Shown: positions 1 through 7,834, counted from the first letter of the stretch. The stretch is 27,483 nt of DNA from Gemmatimonadota bacterium (GCA_028875335.1 JAPPEF010000056.1:1-27483); one strand, 5' to 3'. Notes: generated by a model from the sequence alone, not told the origin. Translations and numbers: made by a program.

Positions 1-2
1 TC

Positions 3-1706
3 CAAGTGGTCGATGATTTTCTGGCCCCGATGCCGGTCTATATGGTCGAAGCCTCCGATCCCATTTTGATCCAACTCGGAGGCATTGCTCAGGGCATGAG
101 CGGTTCGCCCATTTTTACGGAGCAGGGCACCTGGGGTGCCATTGCTTATGGATATCCTGCCCAAGACAACCCGCCCTACTACTTTTTTGCCACTCCCATA
201 GAATGGGTCATCGGCACTCGGGGGCTCATGCCAACGGCCAAACCCACGGCCACTTGGGAAGGAAACCGCATTACCCCCTTGGATATTCCCTTGCTGAGCA
301 CGGGACTCAACGGTGCGCATCGGCTGCCTGAAGGGCGTTCTTCCATCCTGAGCGGAGCTAGCGCCGCAGGTTTAACCCAAGAGCGGCAGGAGAGCTTTGA
401 GGCCGGCAGACCACTGGCGGTTGGATTGCTGCTCGGTGAGCTTACGCTGGGTTCGGTGGGAACCGTATCGTACGTCGATGGCAACCGGATATATGGATTC
501 GGGCATCCAATGAACAGTTCTGGTCCGGTAGCGCTTCCCATCATCGAAGCAAAGGTGCTCGGCGAAATTTCCAACTTGTCCGCCCCGTTCAAGTTTACAA
601 CGCTGAACCCAACGGTGCGCGGCACCCTGACCGAAGACCGTTTGCCCGCGGTGCGCGGTGTGCTCGAACAGGAACCAGACTTAGTACCTATTAAGAGCGT
701 CTATACGTTCCCCTCAGGGAGCGAACTCGAACTTAATCACAGCATGGCCGTCGGCATCAGCCCATATGCCTCCCTCGATCTCGTCGCCAGTGCATTCTTT
801 TATCCCTTGTCCATCCGGGTCGACAACGATCCGGAGCACAGCATCCGCGTTACGACGGATATTTCTTTTGACGGCACCGATTCAACACTCACTCGTTCCC
901 GGCTCTACTCCTCGCCAGGCGGCCGGCTCTTGGCTTCTATTTTTAGTGCCTCTGGCGACATGTCTTTCGCACTTGAGGAACTTACGACGAGGTTCGATTA
1001 CGCCGTATATGTGCGCGAGGCCGAGGTGCAGGTCGAGGTGATTCCCGGAACTCGTTTTGCCACCGTGGGACAGGTTACGGCTGATTCGGTTATCAGCCTT
1101 GGCAGTACGCTGAACATTACCACTGCGCTGCGCGTAGGGCGGACTGAGGATCGAGAAGTAGAGCTAGCCCTCAGCGTACCGGATACGCTATTCCCTGGCT
1201 TTTACCAACTCGAAGTGGGATCCGCCGCAACATTAGGACCCGATGAGCTACTGTTCGGCCCACCATCGTTTGGCCCTCCCACCGAGGAATCGCTCGACGA
1301 TGTTTTCGCCCGCCTGAATAAACCCGACGAGAACGTCCTCTTAAAAGCCCGCTTGGCATTTGTTGCGCCACCCCTTCCCGAGCCGCCGCCTGAACTGCCG
1401 CCTGAGTTTGAAGGCAGTGAGAGTGAAGGCGACGGTGAAAGTGAAGGCGAGCACGAAAATGGAGAGGGTGAACCCGAAGGTGATGAAGGTGAAGATGAAG
1501 ACGGCGAAGATGGTGAGGGTGAACCCGAAGGCGGCTTTGATGGGCCTCCGCCTCCCGGAGCTTTTCCTCCCGGTCCTCCTCCTCCTCCCCCTGGGCCCAT
1601 TTCTACGCAGCAAGACGTAGATTTATTGCTCCAAGGTATTCAATTCCTTGAGATAGAAGTGGTGGCAGGGGAAGTAGTAGAAGAGGAAGTAGTAGAAGAA
1701 GAATAG
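3..1706 (+). CDS. S55 (SpoIVB-like) peptidase-domain protein, 5' end outside window
   Basis: The frame is open to the left edge, so the N-terminus is missing; the GTG at 6 is probably not the true start. Counting from that GTG, residues 30-36 read GMSGSPI, the serine motif of the SpoIVB/S55 family (likely nucleophile Ser32), followed by a GAIAYGYP strand. A second family motif, GFGHPMNSSGP, lies at about 165-175 and may supply the His. Residues about 180-440 are beta-rich and of unassigned function. Residues about 450-540 are low complexity, first Pro-rich, then Gly/Glu/Asp repeats, then Pro-rich again, ending in VVEEE repeats encoded by a 15-bp tandem repeat (1671-1700). Related bacterial proteins are usually exported, but the signal sequence would be off-window. 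The substrate is unknown. Confidence is high for the family and low for actual proteolysis. Confidence 0.72.
   Translation, partial: QVVDDFLAPMPVYMVEASDPILIQLGGIAQGMSGSPIFTEQGTWGAIAYGYPAQDNPPYYFFATPIEWVIGTRGLMPTAKPTATWEGNRITPLDIPLLSTGLNGAHRLPEGRSSILSGASAAGLTQERQESFEAGRPLAVGLLLGELTLGSVGTVSYVDGNRIYGFGHPMNSSGPVALPIIEAKVLGEISNLSAPFKFTTLNPTVRGTLTEDRLPAVRGVLEQEPDLVPIKSVYTFPSGSELELNHSMAVGISPYASLDLVASAFFYPLSIRVDNDPEHSIRVTTDISFDGTDSTLTRSRLYSSPGGRLLASIFSASGDMSFALEELTTRFDYAVYVREAEVQVEVIPGTRFATVGQVTADSVISLGSTLNITTALRVGRTEDREVELALSVPDTLFPGFYQLEVGSAATLGPDELLFGPPSFGPPTEESLDDVFARLNKPDENVLLKARLAFVAPPLPEPPPELPPEFEGSESEGDGESEGEHENGEGEPEGDEGEDEDGEDGEGEPEGGFDGPPPPGAFPPGPPPPPPGPISTQQDVDLLLQGIQFLEIEVVAGEVVEEEVVEEE
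1405..1545 (+). repeat. Purine-rich low-complexity tract coding Gly/Glu/Asp repeats
   Basis: Within the S55-like gene the DNA is a run of imperfect GGTGAA/GGCGAA-type hexamers that encode GEGEPEGDEGEDEDGEDG-like protein sequence. It is flanked by proline runs coded by CCT/CCG. The tract is strongly acidic, so it is probably a disordered linker or cation-binding spacer. It is prone to length variation by slippage. Confidence 0.75.
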
Positions 1707-1727
1707 CCTCCTACACCCCGTTAAAAC

Positions 1728-1757
1728 GCGGGAATTCAACCGCTTCTCAATTCCCGC
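1728..1757. terminator. Hairpin 1 between convergent genes
   Basis: A perfect 9-bp inverted repeat, GCGGGAATT (1728-1736) and AATTCCCGC (1749-1757), encloses a 12-nt loop. On the minus strand the stem is followed by GTTTTAAC, a short T-containing run. It could therefore end transcription of the minus-strand enolase-family gene that stops at 1814. The T-run is weak, so this is a candidate only. Confidence 0.5.
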
Positions 1758-1767
1758 TATAAGTTGT

Positions 1768-1810
1768 GGAGCCTTTATCTGCGGCGATCTCTTCTGCAGA
1801 TAAAGGCTCC
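1768..1810. terminator. Hairpin 2 between convergent genes, 15-bp perfect stem
   Basis: GGAGCCTTTATCTGC (1768-1782) and its exact reverse complement (1796-1810) enclose a 13-nt loop. The element lies 4 bp from the stop of the minus-strand gene at 1814 and 61 bp past the plus-strand stop. Neither side has a strong U-tract, so it could be a bidirectional terminator, a 3'-end stabilising hairpin, or a dispersed repeat of this genome. Confidence 0.55.
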
Positions 1811-1813
1811 CTT

Positions 1814-2908
1814 CTAATAATCCGCCACCGACCCATCCCGCAACCGATTATCCGGCCACTTAAACTGCCGTCCGCGCTCCTGCCCCACGGCAATGGCCTT
1901 CTCCTCGTCAATCTCCACTCCCAACCCCGGCCCCTCGGGCAGCGACGCATATCCCTCCGCATCCAAAGTCCACGTCTTGTGCGCCACGCCTTCGGGCAAT
2001 TGGTGATCGTAGCCTTCGTGGATGAGGAAAAACGCCACCGAGGCCGCCACGTGTAAGCTCGCCGTCAGGCCCAGAAACGACATGGTGCAATGAGGGGCAA
2101 TCGGCACGTGATGCGCCTCGCACAGCGCGGCAACCTTCTTCATCTGGCTGATGCCGCCGCCGTGGCCGCAGTCGGGCTGCAGGATATCTACTACTTGGGC
2201 CTCCAAAATCTCGCGCACCTCCCAAATGGTGCGGTCGCGCTCGCCAGTCGCCAACGGCACGGGCACGGCCGCGCGCAGCTTGTGCATGGCCTCGATATTG
2301 CCCGGCACCCACGCCTCTTCCAAAAAGAGCAAATCGTCCGGCTTGAGATAACCGGCAAACTGCTTGACCAGCGGCAGCGGCAACATACTGTGCGCATCGA
2401 ACATCACCGCCCCATCCGGCCCCACCTTGGCGCGCGCGTCAGCCACCCGCTGCACCAATTCTGCCACCTCAGCCGGCGTCCCCGCGTGATATTGCGCGCC
2501 CCCAGGGCCGACCTTGATCGCCTTGGGGCTGGGATACATCCACACCTTGTCGCGGCAGGGACCGCCCAACAGGCGATACACCGGCACCTGATAGAGCTTA
2601 CCAGCAATGTCCCACAGCGCCATGTCAATGGCCGAAATCACGTGCACCATCAACCCACCGCCGCGCAGGTTGCGATGGGCGCGGAACATCCGCTGCCAGT
2701 GGTGCTCAATCCGCGTCGGGTTTTCGCCGACGATGAGCGAGCCCAGCGACTCGGCCAAGGCGCAGGCGACCTTAGTCTCCATATTGTTGATCTCACCCCA
2801 GCCGACCACCCCCATATTCGTCTCCACCTTCACGTAGCCCTTGGCCCCCACCGGAATGGCCGTCAGGCGCTCGACCCGAATGGCCGAGCCGCGATCTTCC
2901 ACTGTCAT
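1814..2908 (-). CDS. Enolase-superfamily dehydratase, D-galactonate dehydratase-like
   Basis: A 364-residue mandelate racemase/muconate lactonizing enzyme family protein, probably a cytoplasmic acid-sugar dehydratase. The N-terminal capping domain covers about 1-115 and the TIM barrel the rest. Visible residues are D171-A-H173, E197 in FLEEAW, E223 in ATGERD, D246 in LQPDCG, H273 in IAPHC and E298 in IHEGY. As I recall the E. coli DgoD residues (D183, H185, E209, E235, D258, H285, E310), all are offset by exactly 12. This supports the GalD/DgoD-type active site: three acidic Mg ligands plus a His pair. The exact sugar acid cannot be read from sequence. The start is set by an AGGAGG seven bases upstream of the ATG. 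The gene lies 35 bp downstream of the TOPRIM-like gene on the same strand, so read-through is possible, although codon use matches the catabolic genes. Confidence 0.86.
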   Translation of the reverse strand: MTVEDRGSAIRVERLTAIPVGAKGYVKVETNMGVVGWGEINNMETKVACALAESLGSLIVGENPTRIEHHWQRMFRAHRNLRGGGLMVHVISAIDMALWDIAGKLYQVPVYRLLGGPCRDKVWMYPSPKAIKVGPGGAQYHAGTPAEVAELVQRVADARAKVGPDGAVMFDAHSMLPLPLVKQFAGYLKPDDLLFLEEAWVPGNIEAMHKLRAAVPVPLATGERDRTIWEVREILEAQVVDILQPDCGHGGGISQMKKVAALCEAHHVPIAPHCTMSFLGLTASLHVAASVAFFLIHEGYDHQLPEGVAHKTWTLDAEGYASLPEGPGLGVEIDEEKAIAVGQERGRQFKWPDNRLRDGSVADY

Positions 2909-2943
2909 GTGCTTCCTCCTAGTTTTAAGATTTGTCTCTAACG

Positions 2944-3576
2944 CTATTCCGCTGTGGTTACAACTCGTTCAACCTCCGCTGCCAGCCGTTTGAATGCGGC
3001 TAATCCGTATAGAGGGCTAAAATCGTCGATTATTCCAGCCACTCGATGGGCGCTCGACCGCCAACTGAAACTCTTTAGGCGACGCCCTCGAAGACCGCTT
3101 GCCTGACGCAGGAGATCGCAGATGAGTTGTTTGGGATCGGCCAACCTTTCAAGCTTTTTCACATCCGGCATAGCTAGTGGCTGAGTACCGTTAGGATTGC
3201 CTGCGGCCCTTCTTAACGCAGCCTCGTCGATGAGCAGCCAAGCTTCCTGCATCCTCACGGGCACCACGCAGACAACGCGTACCGAATCTTCCACTGAACT
3301 TTCTTCTAAGGCCTTGCGGATTTCTGCCTCGCGCTCTTCGATTGAGGCACTCTCCGCGTCCCGATGCACAAAAAGCAGATCGCAAGGATACAGTTCAACG
3401 CTCCAGTGAATGCGCTCAGAAAGTTTCTTGGGAGGATGTGGCAGGCGACGCAAGTCGGCAAACTCCGCCTCGATAGGAATCGCACCGCAGGACTGGCGCA
3501 ACAGCCAAGTAAGAATCGGTAGGAGGGCGCGATCAGACGATCCATCCGCCAGCAGCGTATAGCGCAGTTCCTGCAT
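2944..3576 (-). CDS. DUF4276/TOPRIM-like protein, partner of AAA ATPase
   Basis: A 210-residue protein. Its N-terminus LLADGSSDRALLPIL (residues 8-22) matches the position of the TOPRIM motif EGxSD/E, with an Asp (D11) where Glu is usual. A second acidic cluster, VHRDAE (70-75), sits where the TOPRIM DxD is expected. RMQEAWLLID (108-117) is like the conserved EAWL segment of DUF4276 proteins. I infer a metal-dependent nuclease-like fold; catalytic competence is uncertain. The start lies 12 bp after the stop of the AAA ATPase, so the two form an operon read ATPase first. The ribosome site is weak (GTCGG), suggesting translational coupling. Pairs of this type are known or predicted phage-defence modules (compare AriA/AriB of PARIS and the fused GajA of Gabija), but this exact pair is not assigned. 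Confidence 0.68.
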   Translation of the reverse strand: MQELRYTLLADGSSDRALLPILTWLLRQSCGAIPIEAEFADLRRLPHPPKKLSERIHWSVELYPCDLLFVHRDAESASIEEREAEIRKALEESSVEDSVRVVCVVPVRMQEAWLLIDEAALRRAAGNPNGTQPLAMPDVKKLERLADPKQLICDLLRQASGLRGRRLKSFSWRSSAHRVAGIIDDFSPLYGLAAFKRLAAEVERVVTTAE

Positions 3577-3588
3577 CCGACGCCAGAC

Positions 3589-5142
3589 TTACCCAGAAAA
3601 AGACAGAAGGAGTTGCTGCATATCCTCCCTATCGACTACCCGCTTCTGCTCTGATACCTCTATGTAATTCTTAGGCAGCACTGGATTCAGATAAGGGAGC
3701 AGATCGCCGCGAGCAGCATCTTCGCTCACTTTGGCTCGCCAAGTATCGGACAGGCAGAGAAAGTGAGCCTTTTTACAAAGGCGTCCTTCCTCGTCTATGG
3801 CCTCTCTTGTCTTTACAAATACAACGCTATCATCCGGGACTTGTTGGAATACTGAAGGCGAGTGAGTATTGACAATCACTTGGCGTAGTGGGTTATCCTC
3901 CCCAACAGGCTCTTGGGTATCCACCGCAATATCCCTGAGCAGTTGCAGTATAGCCGGAATTCGCGCCGGATGAATACCGTTTTCCGGCTCTTCCAAACAA
4001 ATCACTCCCTGCATCTGCGGGTCGCTTTCCAAGACGGCCAGAGCGAGGAAGCGTAAGGTGCCATCCGACAAGGCACGTGCTGGATGAAAGGTACCCTCCT
4101 CGTTTTTTACATGTAATGTCAAAAGCTCCCGTTTCTCATCCCGATCTATCTTGATCTCATGCACATCGTCGATGAGTTCGGCTAAGCGGTTGGCAATCTG
4201 GCTATATACTCTTGCCGCGTTTTGAGTTGTGAGTTCAAGTTGACTCGCCAAGTCCCGAAGCTGTTGTGAAGTGATGGATTGGCCTTGACTCTCTGACTCC
4301 GAGCCCTCGACAGTACTGACCTGTTGCCCATCATGGCGACCCAAGCGATACAACGTAGCGGCCAGATGGCGACCATCAGCTTCTAAGCGTGTAGAAGCAC
4401 TAAATTCATCGGGCTTTCTCAGGGCCGAAGGTTCTAGTTGCAACATCTGCCAGGATTCCATCTCTCGGCGAGCGACCAATACCGTAGGGCTTTCCGCCGC
4501 ATTGGCGTTGGAAAGCACCGTGCGAGGTAGATTAGCGGCCGATCGGGACAAAGGCTGACCACGGCTGCCACCATCCTGATGTAGTCTTATGACCCTGTTT
4601 TCACCCTCGCCGGTGGTTGAAATGAAATAGGGTGCACGGCGCTTGCCGTACATTGCGGATCCGCGCCAGTCCCCTGCGCTGTGAGGAAATAAAAGATGTC
4701 GGGGGGCAGCACCGTGGGTGATATGGACTAGTTCTTCTTTGACAATAGCGAGATTACCTTGCATCAAGCTGTCGGCCGTCTCTCGGTAAGCAAGCTCTAG
4801 GGAATAGCGCAAAAACGTAATACTGGCTTCGGCCTCCTGCCCTAAGTCGTCGATGGCCCGCCGCGGCACGATCATTTCTGCCTCAAATGTTATACGCTCG
4901 GCATAGTGGTCTCCCACGCGGTGGAAAAGGTCGCGCACGTGTGCTGTGCGGCTATCTTGGTCGCGCACGGCGGCGGCGGCCTCCATGAGCGTGTGATTGG
5001 CCAGTGCGCTCAAAAACCGAATCGCGTCGAACAGGTTGGACTTACCCACCCCATTCGGCCCGACCACACAGGTAAACGGACCGAGGTACAAATCCACATC
5101 TGCCAAATTTTTGAAGTTAGAGACCTTCAGTCTGGTCAACAT
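3589..5142 (-). CDS. AAA/SMC-like ATPase (AAA_21 type), defence-module candidate
   Basis: A 517-residue ABC-class ATPase of the RecF/OLD type. The N-terminus LKVSNFKNLADVDLYLGPF is the typical start of this family. Walker A is GPNGVGKSN (28-36). A long variable insert (about 60-310) should form the coiled or arm region. The signature-like LSDGTLRF is at 358-365, Walker B with the DE-like pair ICLEEPENGIHP at 381-392, and the switch His is H427 in VNTHSPS. No TOPRIM domain is fused; that role probably belongs to the next gene. The start is set by GAGGAG eight bases before the ATG. It lies divergent from the RraA/sulfatase operon, with a good sigma70-like promoter at 5213-5242. It most likely senses a ligand or phage product and gates the TOPRIM partner. 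This role is inferred. Confidence 0.8.
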   Translation of the reverse strand: MLTRLKVSNFKNLADVDLYLGPFTCVVGPNGVGKSNLFDAIRFLSALANHTLMEAAAAVRDQDSRTAHVRDLFHRVGDHYAERITFEAEMIVPRRAIDDLGQEAEASITFLRYSLELAYRETADSLMQGNLAIVKEELVHITHGAAPRHLLFPHSAGDWRGSAMYGKRRAPYFISTTGEGENRVIRLHQDGGSRGQPLSRSAANLPRTVLSNANAAESPTVLVARREMESWQMLQLEPSALRKPDEFSASTRLEADGRHLAATLYRLGRHDGQQVSTVEGSESESQGQSITSQQLRDLASQLELTTQNAARVYSQIANRLAELIDDVHEIKIDRDEKRELLTLHVKNEEGTFHPARALSDGTLRFLALAVLESDPQMQGVICLEEPENGIHPARIPAILQLLRDIAVDTQEPVGEDNPLRQVIVNTHSPSVFQQVPDDSVVFVKTREAIDEEGRLCKKAHFLCLSDTWRAKVSEDAARGDLLPYLNPVLPKNYIEVSEQKRVVDREDMQQLLLSFSG

Positions 5143-5212
5143 AGGTCATCTCCTCATTGGGAGGATTACATCTCTTAGCTAGTCCACGACCGCTCACTAT
5201 GCTAGATGTCCA

Positions 5213-5242
5213 ATAATAGGCAACCTCTTAAACCCCTGTAAA
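5213..5242 (-). promoter_or_regulatory. Candidate sigma70 promoter of the ATPase/TOPRIM pair
   Basis: On the minus strand the -35 TTTACA (plus 5237-5242) and the -10 TATTAT (plus 5213-5218) each match consensus at five of six positions, with an 18-bp spacer. Transcription would start near 5206, leaving a 5' leader of about 60 nt before the ATG at 5142. Confidence 0.45.
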
Positions 5243-5248
5243 CCCCTG
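5229..5248. repeat. Tandem 10-bp direct repeat overlapping the -35
   Basis: TAAACCCCTG occurs twice with no gap (5229-5238 and 5239-5248). The period is close to one helical turn and the repeat covers the predicted -35 hexamer of the ATPase gene, so it could be an operator for a repressor. No regulator gene is visible beside it. Confidence 0.6.
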
Positions 5249-5330
5249 CTACTCATTCGGCATTGGCCCTACCGACGCCTCGTTCTTAGCTTAAACAAAT
5301 CTCACCCGCAACTTAACGACAGGAGATATC

Positions 5331-6071
5331 ATGGTCGAAACTAACGACATCCAACGCCCCCCCAAAGACCTCATCGATACCCTCGCCCCTATTTCCAGCG
5401 CGACCGCGGCCGGCGAACTGGCCCGCTTGGGCATCCGCGACCCCCACATCCAAGGTCCCGTCGCCCGCATCCCGGGCAAACACGTCGTCGGCCCAGCCCT
5501 GACCTTGCAGTTCATGCCCAAGCGCGAAGACCAATACTCGGTCGATGAATACGCCGACCCGGAAAAACAGCTCCACCGCCACGCCCTGTACCACACCCAA
5601 CCCGGCGACATCATCGTCGTCGATGCGCGCGGTGACATGCACAGCGGAGTCTTCGGCGAGATGATGCTCACCTTCTTCATGGGGCGCGGCGGCATTGGCG
5701 CGGTCATCGACGGCTGCATCCGCGACTTTCCCCAAGTGCTCAAAGACCTCGACATCGGGCTGTGGCTGCGCGGCACAACCCCCAACTTCCACACTCAAAC
5801 CAACATCTTCCCCTTCGCAGTCAACGTGCCCATCGCCTGCGGCGACACCCTCGTCATGCCCGGCGACATCATCGTCGCCGACGACGACGGCGCTACCGTC
5901 GTCCCAGTCCAACTCGCTCCCGAACTGACCGAAAAGGCTCAAGCGCACGCCGAGTGGGAGGACTTCAGCCGCATGAAGCTGGCCGAGGGCGGACACCTGC
6001 GCAAGTACTACCCGCTCAGCGAAGAAGCCCGCGCTGAATACGAAGCCTGGCGCACCGAACAGGGACAATAG
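5331..6071 (+). CDS. RraA-like / HMG-CHA aldolase-family protein
   Basis: A 246-residue cytoplasmic protein of the RraA-like superfamily (often annotated as dimethylmenaquinone methyltransferase-like, a misnomer). Motifs are GRGGIGAVIDGCIRD (118-132), including the R-D pair of class II pyruvate aldolases, preceded by GVFGE (106-110) and followed by PGDIIVADDDGATVVP. Family members with these residues are divalent-metal-dependent 4-hydroxy-4-methyl-2-oxoglutarate/oxaloacetate aldolases or decarboxylases; others bind RNase E. The catabolic neighbourhood favours an aldolase acting on a sugar-acid or keto-acid product. The start is set by AGGAG six bases before the ATG. The sulfatase follows after three bases, so the two are co-transcribed. 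The substrate is not known. Confidence 0.78.
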   Translation: MVETNDIQRPPKDLIDTLAPISSATAAGELARLGIRDPHIQGPVARIPGKHVVGPALTLQFMPKREDQYSVDEYADPEKQLHRHALYHTQPGDIIVVDARGDMHSGVFGEMMLTFFMGRGGIGAVIDGCIRDFPQVLKDLDIGLWLRGTTPNFHTQTNIFPFAVNVPIACGDTLVMPGDIIVADDDGATVVPVQLAPELTEKAQAHAEWEDFSRMKLAEGGHLRKYYPLSEEARAEYEAWRTEQGQ

Positions 6072-6074
6072 CCC

Positions 6075-7832
6075 ATGGACCCGCGCCCCAACATCGTCTT
6101 CGTCCTCACCGACGACCAAGGCTACGGCGACTTGGGCTGTCACGGCAATAGCGCTATCCGCACGCCCTGCCTTGACCGCTTCCACCAAGACGCCGTGCGC
6201 TTCACCGACTACCACGTCGGCTCCACCTGCGCCCCCACCCGCGCCGGCCTGCTCACCGGCCACTACTGCAACAGCGCCGGCGTCTGGCACACCATTGGCG
6301 GCCGCTCGCTGTTGCGCGCCGACGAGTGGACTCTCGCGGACGCGCTCACCGGCGCGGGCTACCGCACCGGCCACTTCGGCAAGTGGCACCTCGGCGACAG
6401 CCCGCCCTACCGCCCACACGAGCGCGGCTTTGCCGAATCCATCTACCACGCCGGCGGCGGCATCGGCAACACGGGCGATCCTTGGGGCAACGACTACTTT
6501 GACGACACCTATTTCAAAAACGGCGTTCCCACCCCGTACGAGGGCTACTGCACGGACGTGTTCTTCCGCGAGGGCCAGCGCTTTATCGCAGAAAACGCCG
6601 ACCGGCCCTTCTTCTGTTACATCGCTACCAATGCGCCGCACGGACCGCTCAACGTCGAACCGCACTACGCCGAGCAATACCGCGATACCACCCCGCACGA
6701 AGACCGCGCCCGCTTCTACGGCATGATCACCAACATCGACGAGAACTTCGGCCGCTTACAAGCCACGCTCGACGAGTCGGGTATCGCCGACAATACCATC
6801 CTCATCTTTATGACCGACAACGGCACGGCCACCGGCGTCGAGCTAGACGCCGACCAGTTCCCCCGCGAAGGGCCGGGCAGTTACAACGCTGGAATGCGCG
6901 GCAAAAAAGGCTCCCAGTACGAAGGCGGTCATCGCGTGCCCTTCCTCATCCGCTATCCCAACGGACACATCGCCGGCGGCCGCGACATCGACGCGCTGAC
7001 CAGCTACGTGGATTTCATGCCGACCTTGCTCGACTTATGTGGTGTGGAAGTCCCAACCGGCCGCACCTTCCACGGCCAGAGCCTAGTGCCGCTGCTGCGC
7101 GGCGCGGACGATTCAGCTTTGGCCGACCGCATCAACGTCTGCGACACCCAGCGCGTGGCCCATCCGGTCAAATGGCGCAAGAGTTCGGTGATGAAGGACA
7201 AGTGGCGGCTCATCGACGGCCGCGAACTTTACGACCTCGGTACGGATCCCGGACAGCGGCAGGACATCGCCGCCGCACATCCCGACGTCGTCGCCGACCT
7301 GCGCACTGCGTACGATGACTGGTGGGAACTCATATCCGAACAGTTCGACCGCGACGAGCCAATAGCCCTCGGCGGAGACGACCAACCCGCGAAACTCACC
7401 ACCCACGACATCCGCAATGAGGCGTGCAGCGCCGTCTGGAATCAGCGCCAAGTCCGCGCCGGGCAGATCGCGAGTGGTTTTTGGGCTGTTGATATCAAAG
7501 AGGCGGGCCGTTACCAGATTGAGCTACGGCGCTGGCCCGAGGAAACCGGCTATGCGCTTACTGCGGGGATCGAAGGCGACGACAGCGGCTGGTACCGCCC
7601 CGGCATCCAGCCGAAAAATGCTCCGGCTTACGAGGGCGGAGTCGCCCTCGCCCTCGGCTGGGCACAGCTAACAATCGGCGGCCAAAATCTCCAGCAGGAA
7701 GTCGATCCTGCCGCGACGAGCGCCTGCTTTGAGATCGAGCTCGCCGCTGGACCCGACCGACTCTACGCTTCGTTCTACGACCGCATCGAGCGGACTATCG
7801 CCCCTTACTACGTGTACGTGCAGAAGTTATAG
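6075..7832 (+). CDS. Type I formylglycine-dependent sulfatase with C-terminal beta domain
   Basis: A 585-residue arylsulfatase-family enzyme. The N-terminus runs directly into the metal motif FVLTDDQGYGD (D13, D14). The formylglycine motif is C52-A-P-T-R (CxPxR), so the anaerobic or FGE maturase is needed. Other active-site residues visible are K103 and H105 in GKWHLG, H189 in APHGP, D248-N249 in MTDNG, and the GKKGSQYEGG loop near 276-285. Residues about 450-585 form an extra beta-rich region not needed for the core. There is no signal peptide, which is unusual for polysaccharide sulfatases and suggests a cytoplasmic enzyme acting on imported sulfated sugars. It follows the RraA-like gene by three bases and converges with the small TA-like gene, whose stop begins only 3 bp away. 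Confidence 0.92.
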   Translation: MDPRPNIVFVLTDDQGYGDLGCHGNSAIRTPCLDRFHQDAVRFTDYHVGSTCAPTRAGLLTGHYCNSAGVWHTIGGRSLLRADEWTLADALTGAGYRTGHFGKWHLGDSPPYRPHERGFAESIYHAGGGIGNTGDPWGNDYFDDTYFKNGVPTPYEGYCTDVFFREGQRFIAENADRPFFCYIATNAPHGPLNVEPHYAEQYRDTTPHEDRARFYGMITNIDENFGRLQATLDESGIADNTILIFMTDNGTATGVELDADQFPREGPGSYNAGMRGKKGSQYEGGHRVPFLIRYPNGHIAGGRDIDALTSYVDFMPTLLDLCGVEVPTGRTFHGQSLVPLLRGADDSALADRINVCDTQRVAHPVKWRKSSVMKDKWRLIDGRELYDLGTDPGQRQDIAAAHPDVVADLRTAYDDWWELISEQFDRDEPIALGGDDQPAKLTTHDIRNEACSAVWNQRQVRAGQIASGFWAVDIKEAGRYQIELRRWPEETGYALTAGIEGDDSGWYRPGIQPKNAPAYEGGVALALGWAQLTIGGQNLQQEVDPAATSACFEIELAAGPDRLYASFYDRIERTIAPYYVYVQKL

Positions 7833-7834
7833 GA

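Noticed and set aside
2090..2941. Plus-strand frame of 283 codons opposite the galactonate-dehydratase-like gene
   Set aside because: It is antisense to a gene with an intact active site, is His/Arg/Leu-rich without domains, and has no ribosome site.
5229..5248. CRISPR-like repeat
   Set aside because: Only two abutting 10-bp copies with no spacers and no cas genes.
5313..6698. Long minus-strand open frame (461 codons) across the RraA-like and sulfatase genes
   Set aside because: It is antisense to two clear genes; its Val/Ala/Gly/Asp-rich product is what GC-rich third positions give on the opposite strand.
7833..7834. Terminator between the sulfatase and the PIN-partner gene
   Set aside because: Only two bases separate the convergent stops and no hairpin with a T-run is visible nearby.
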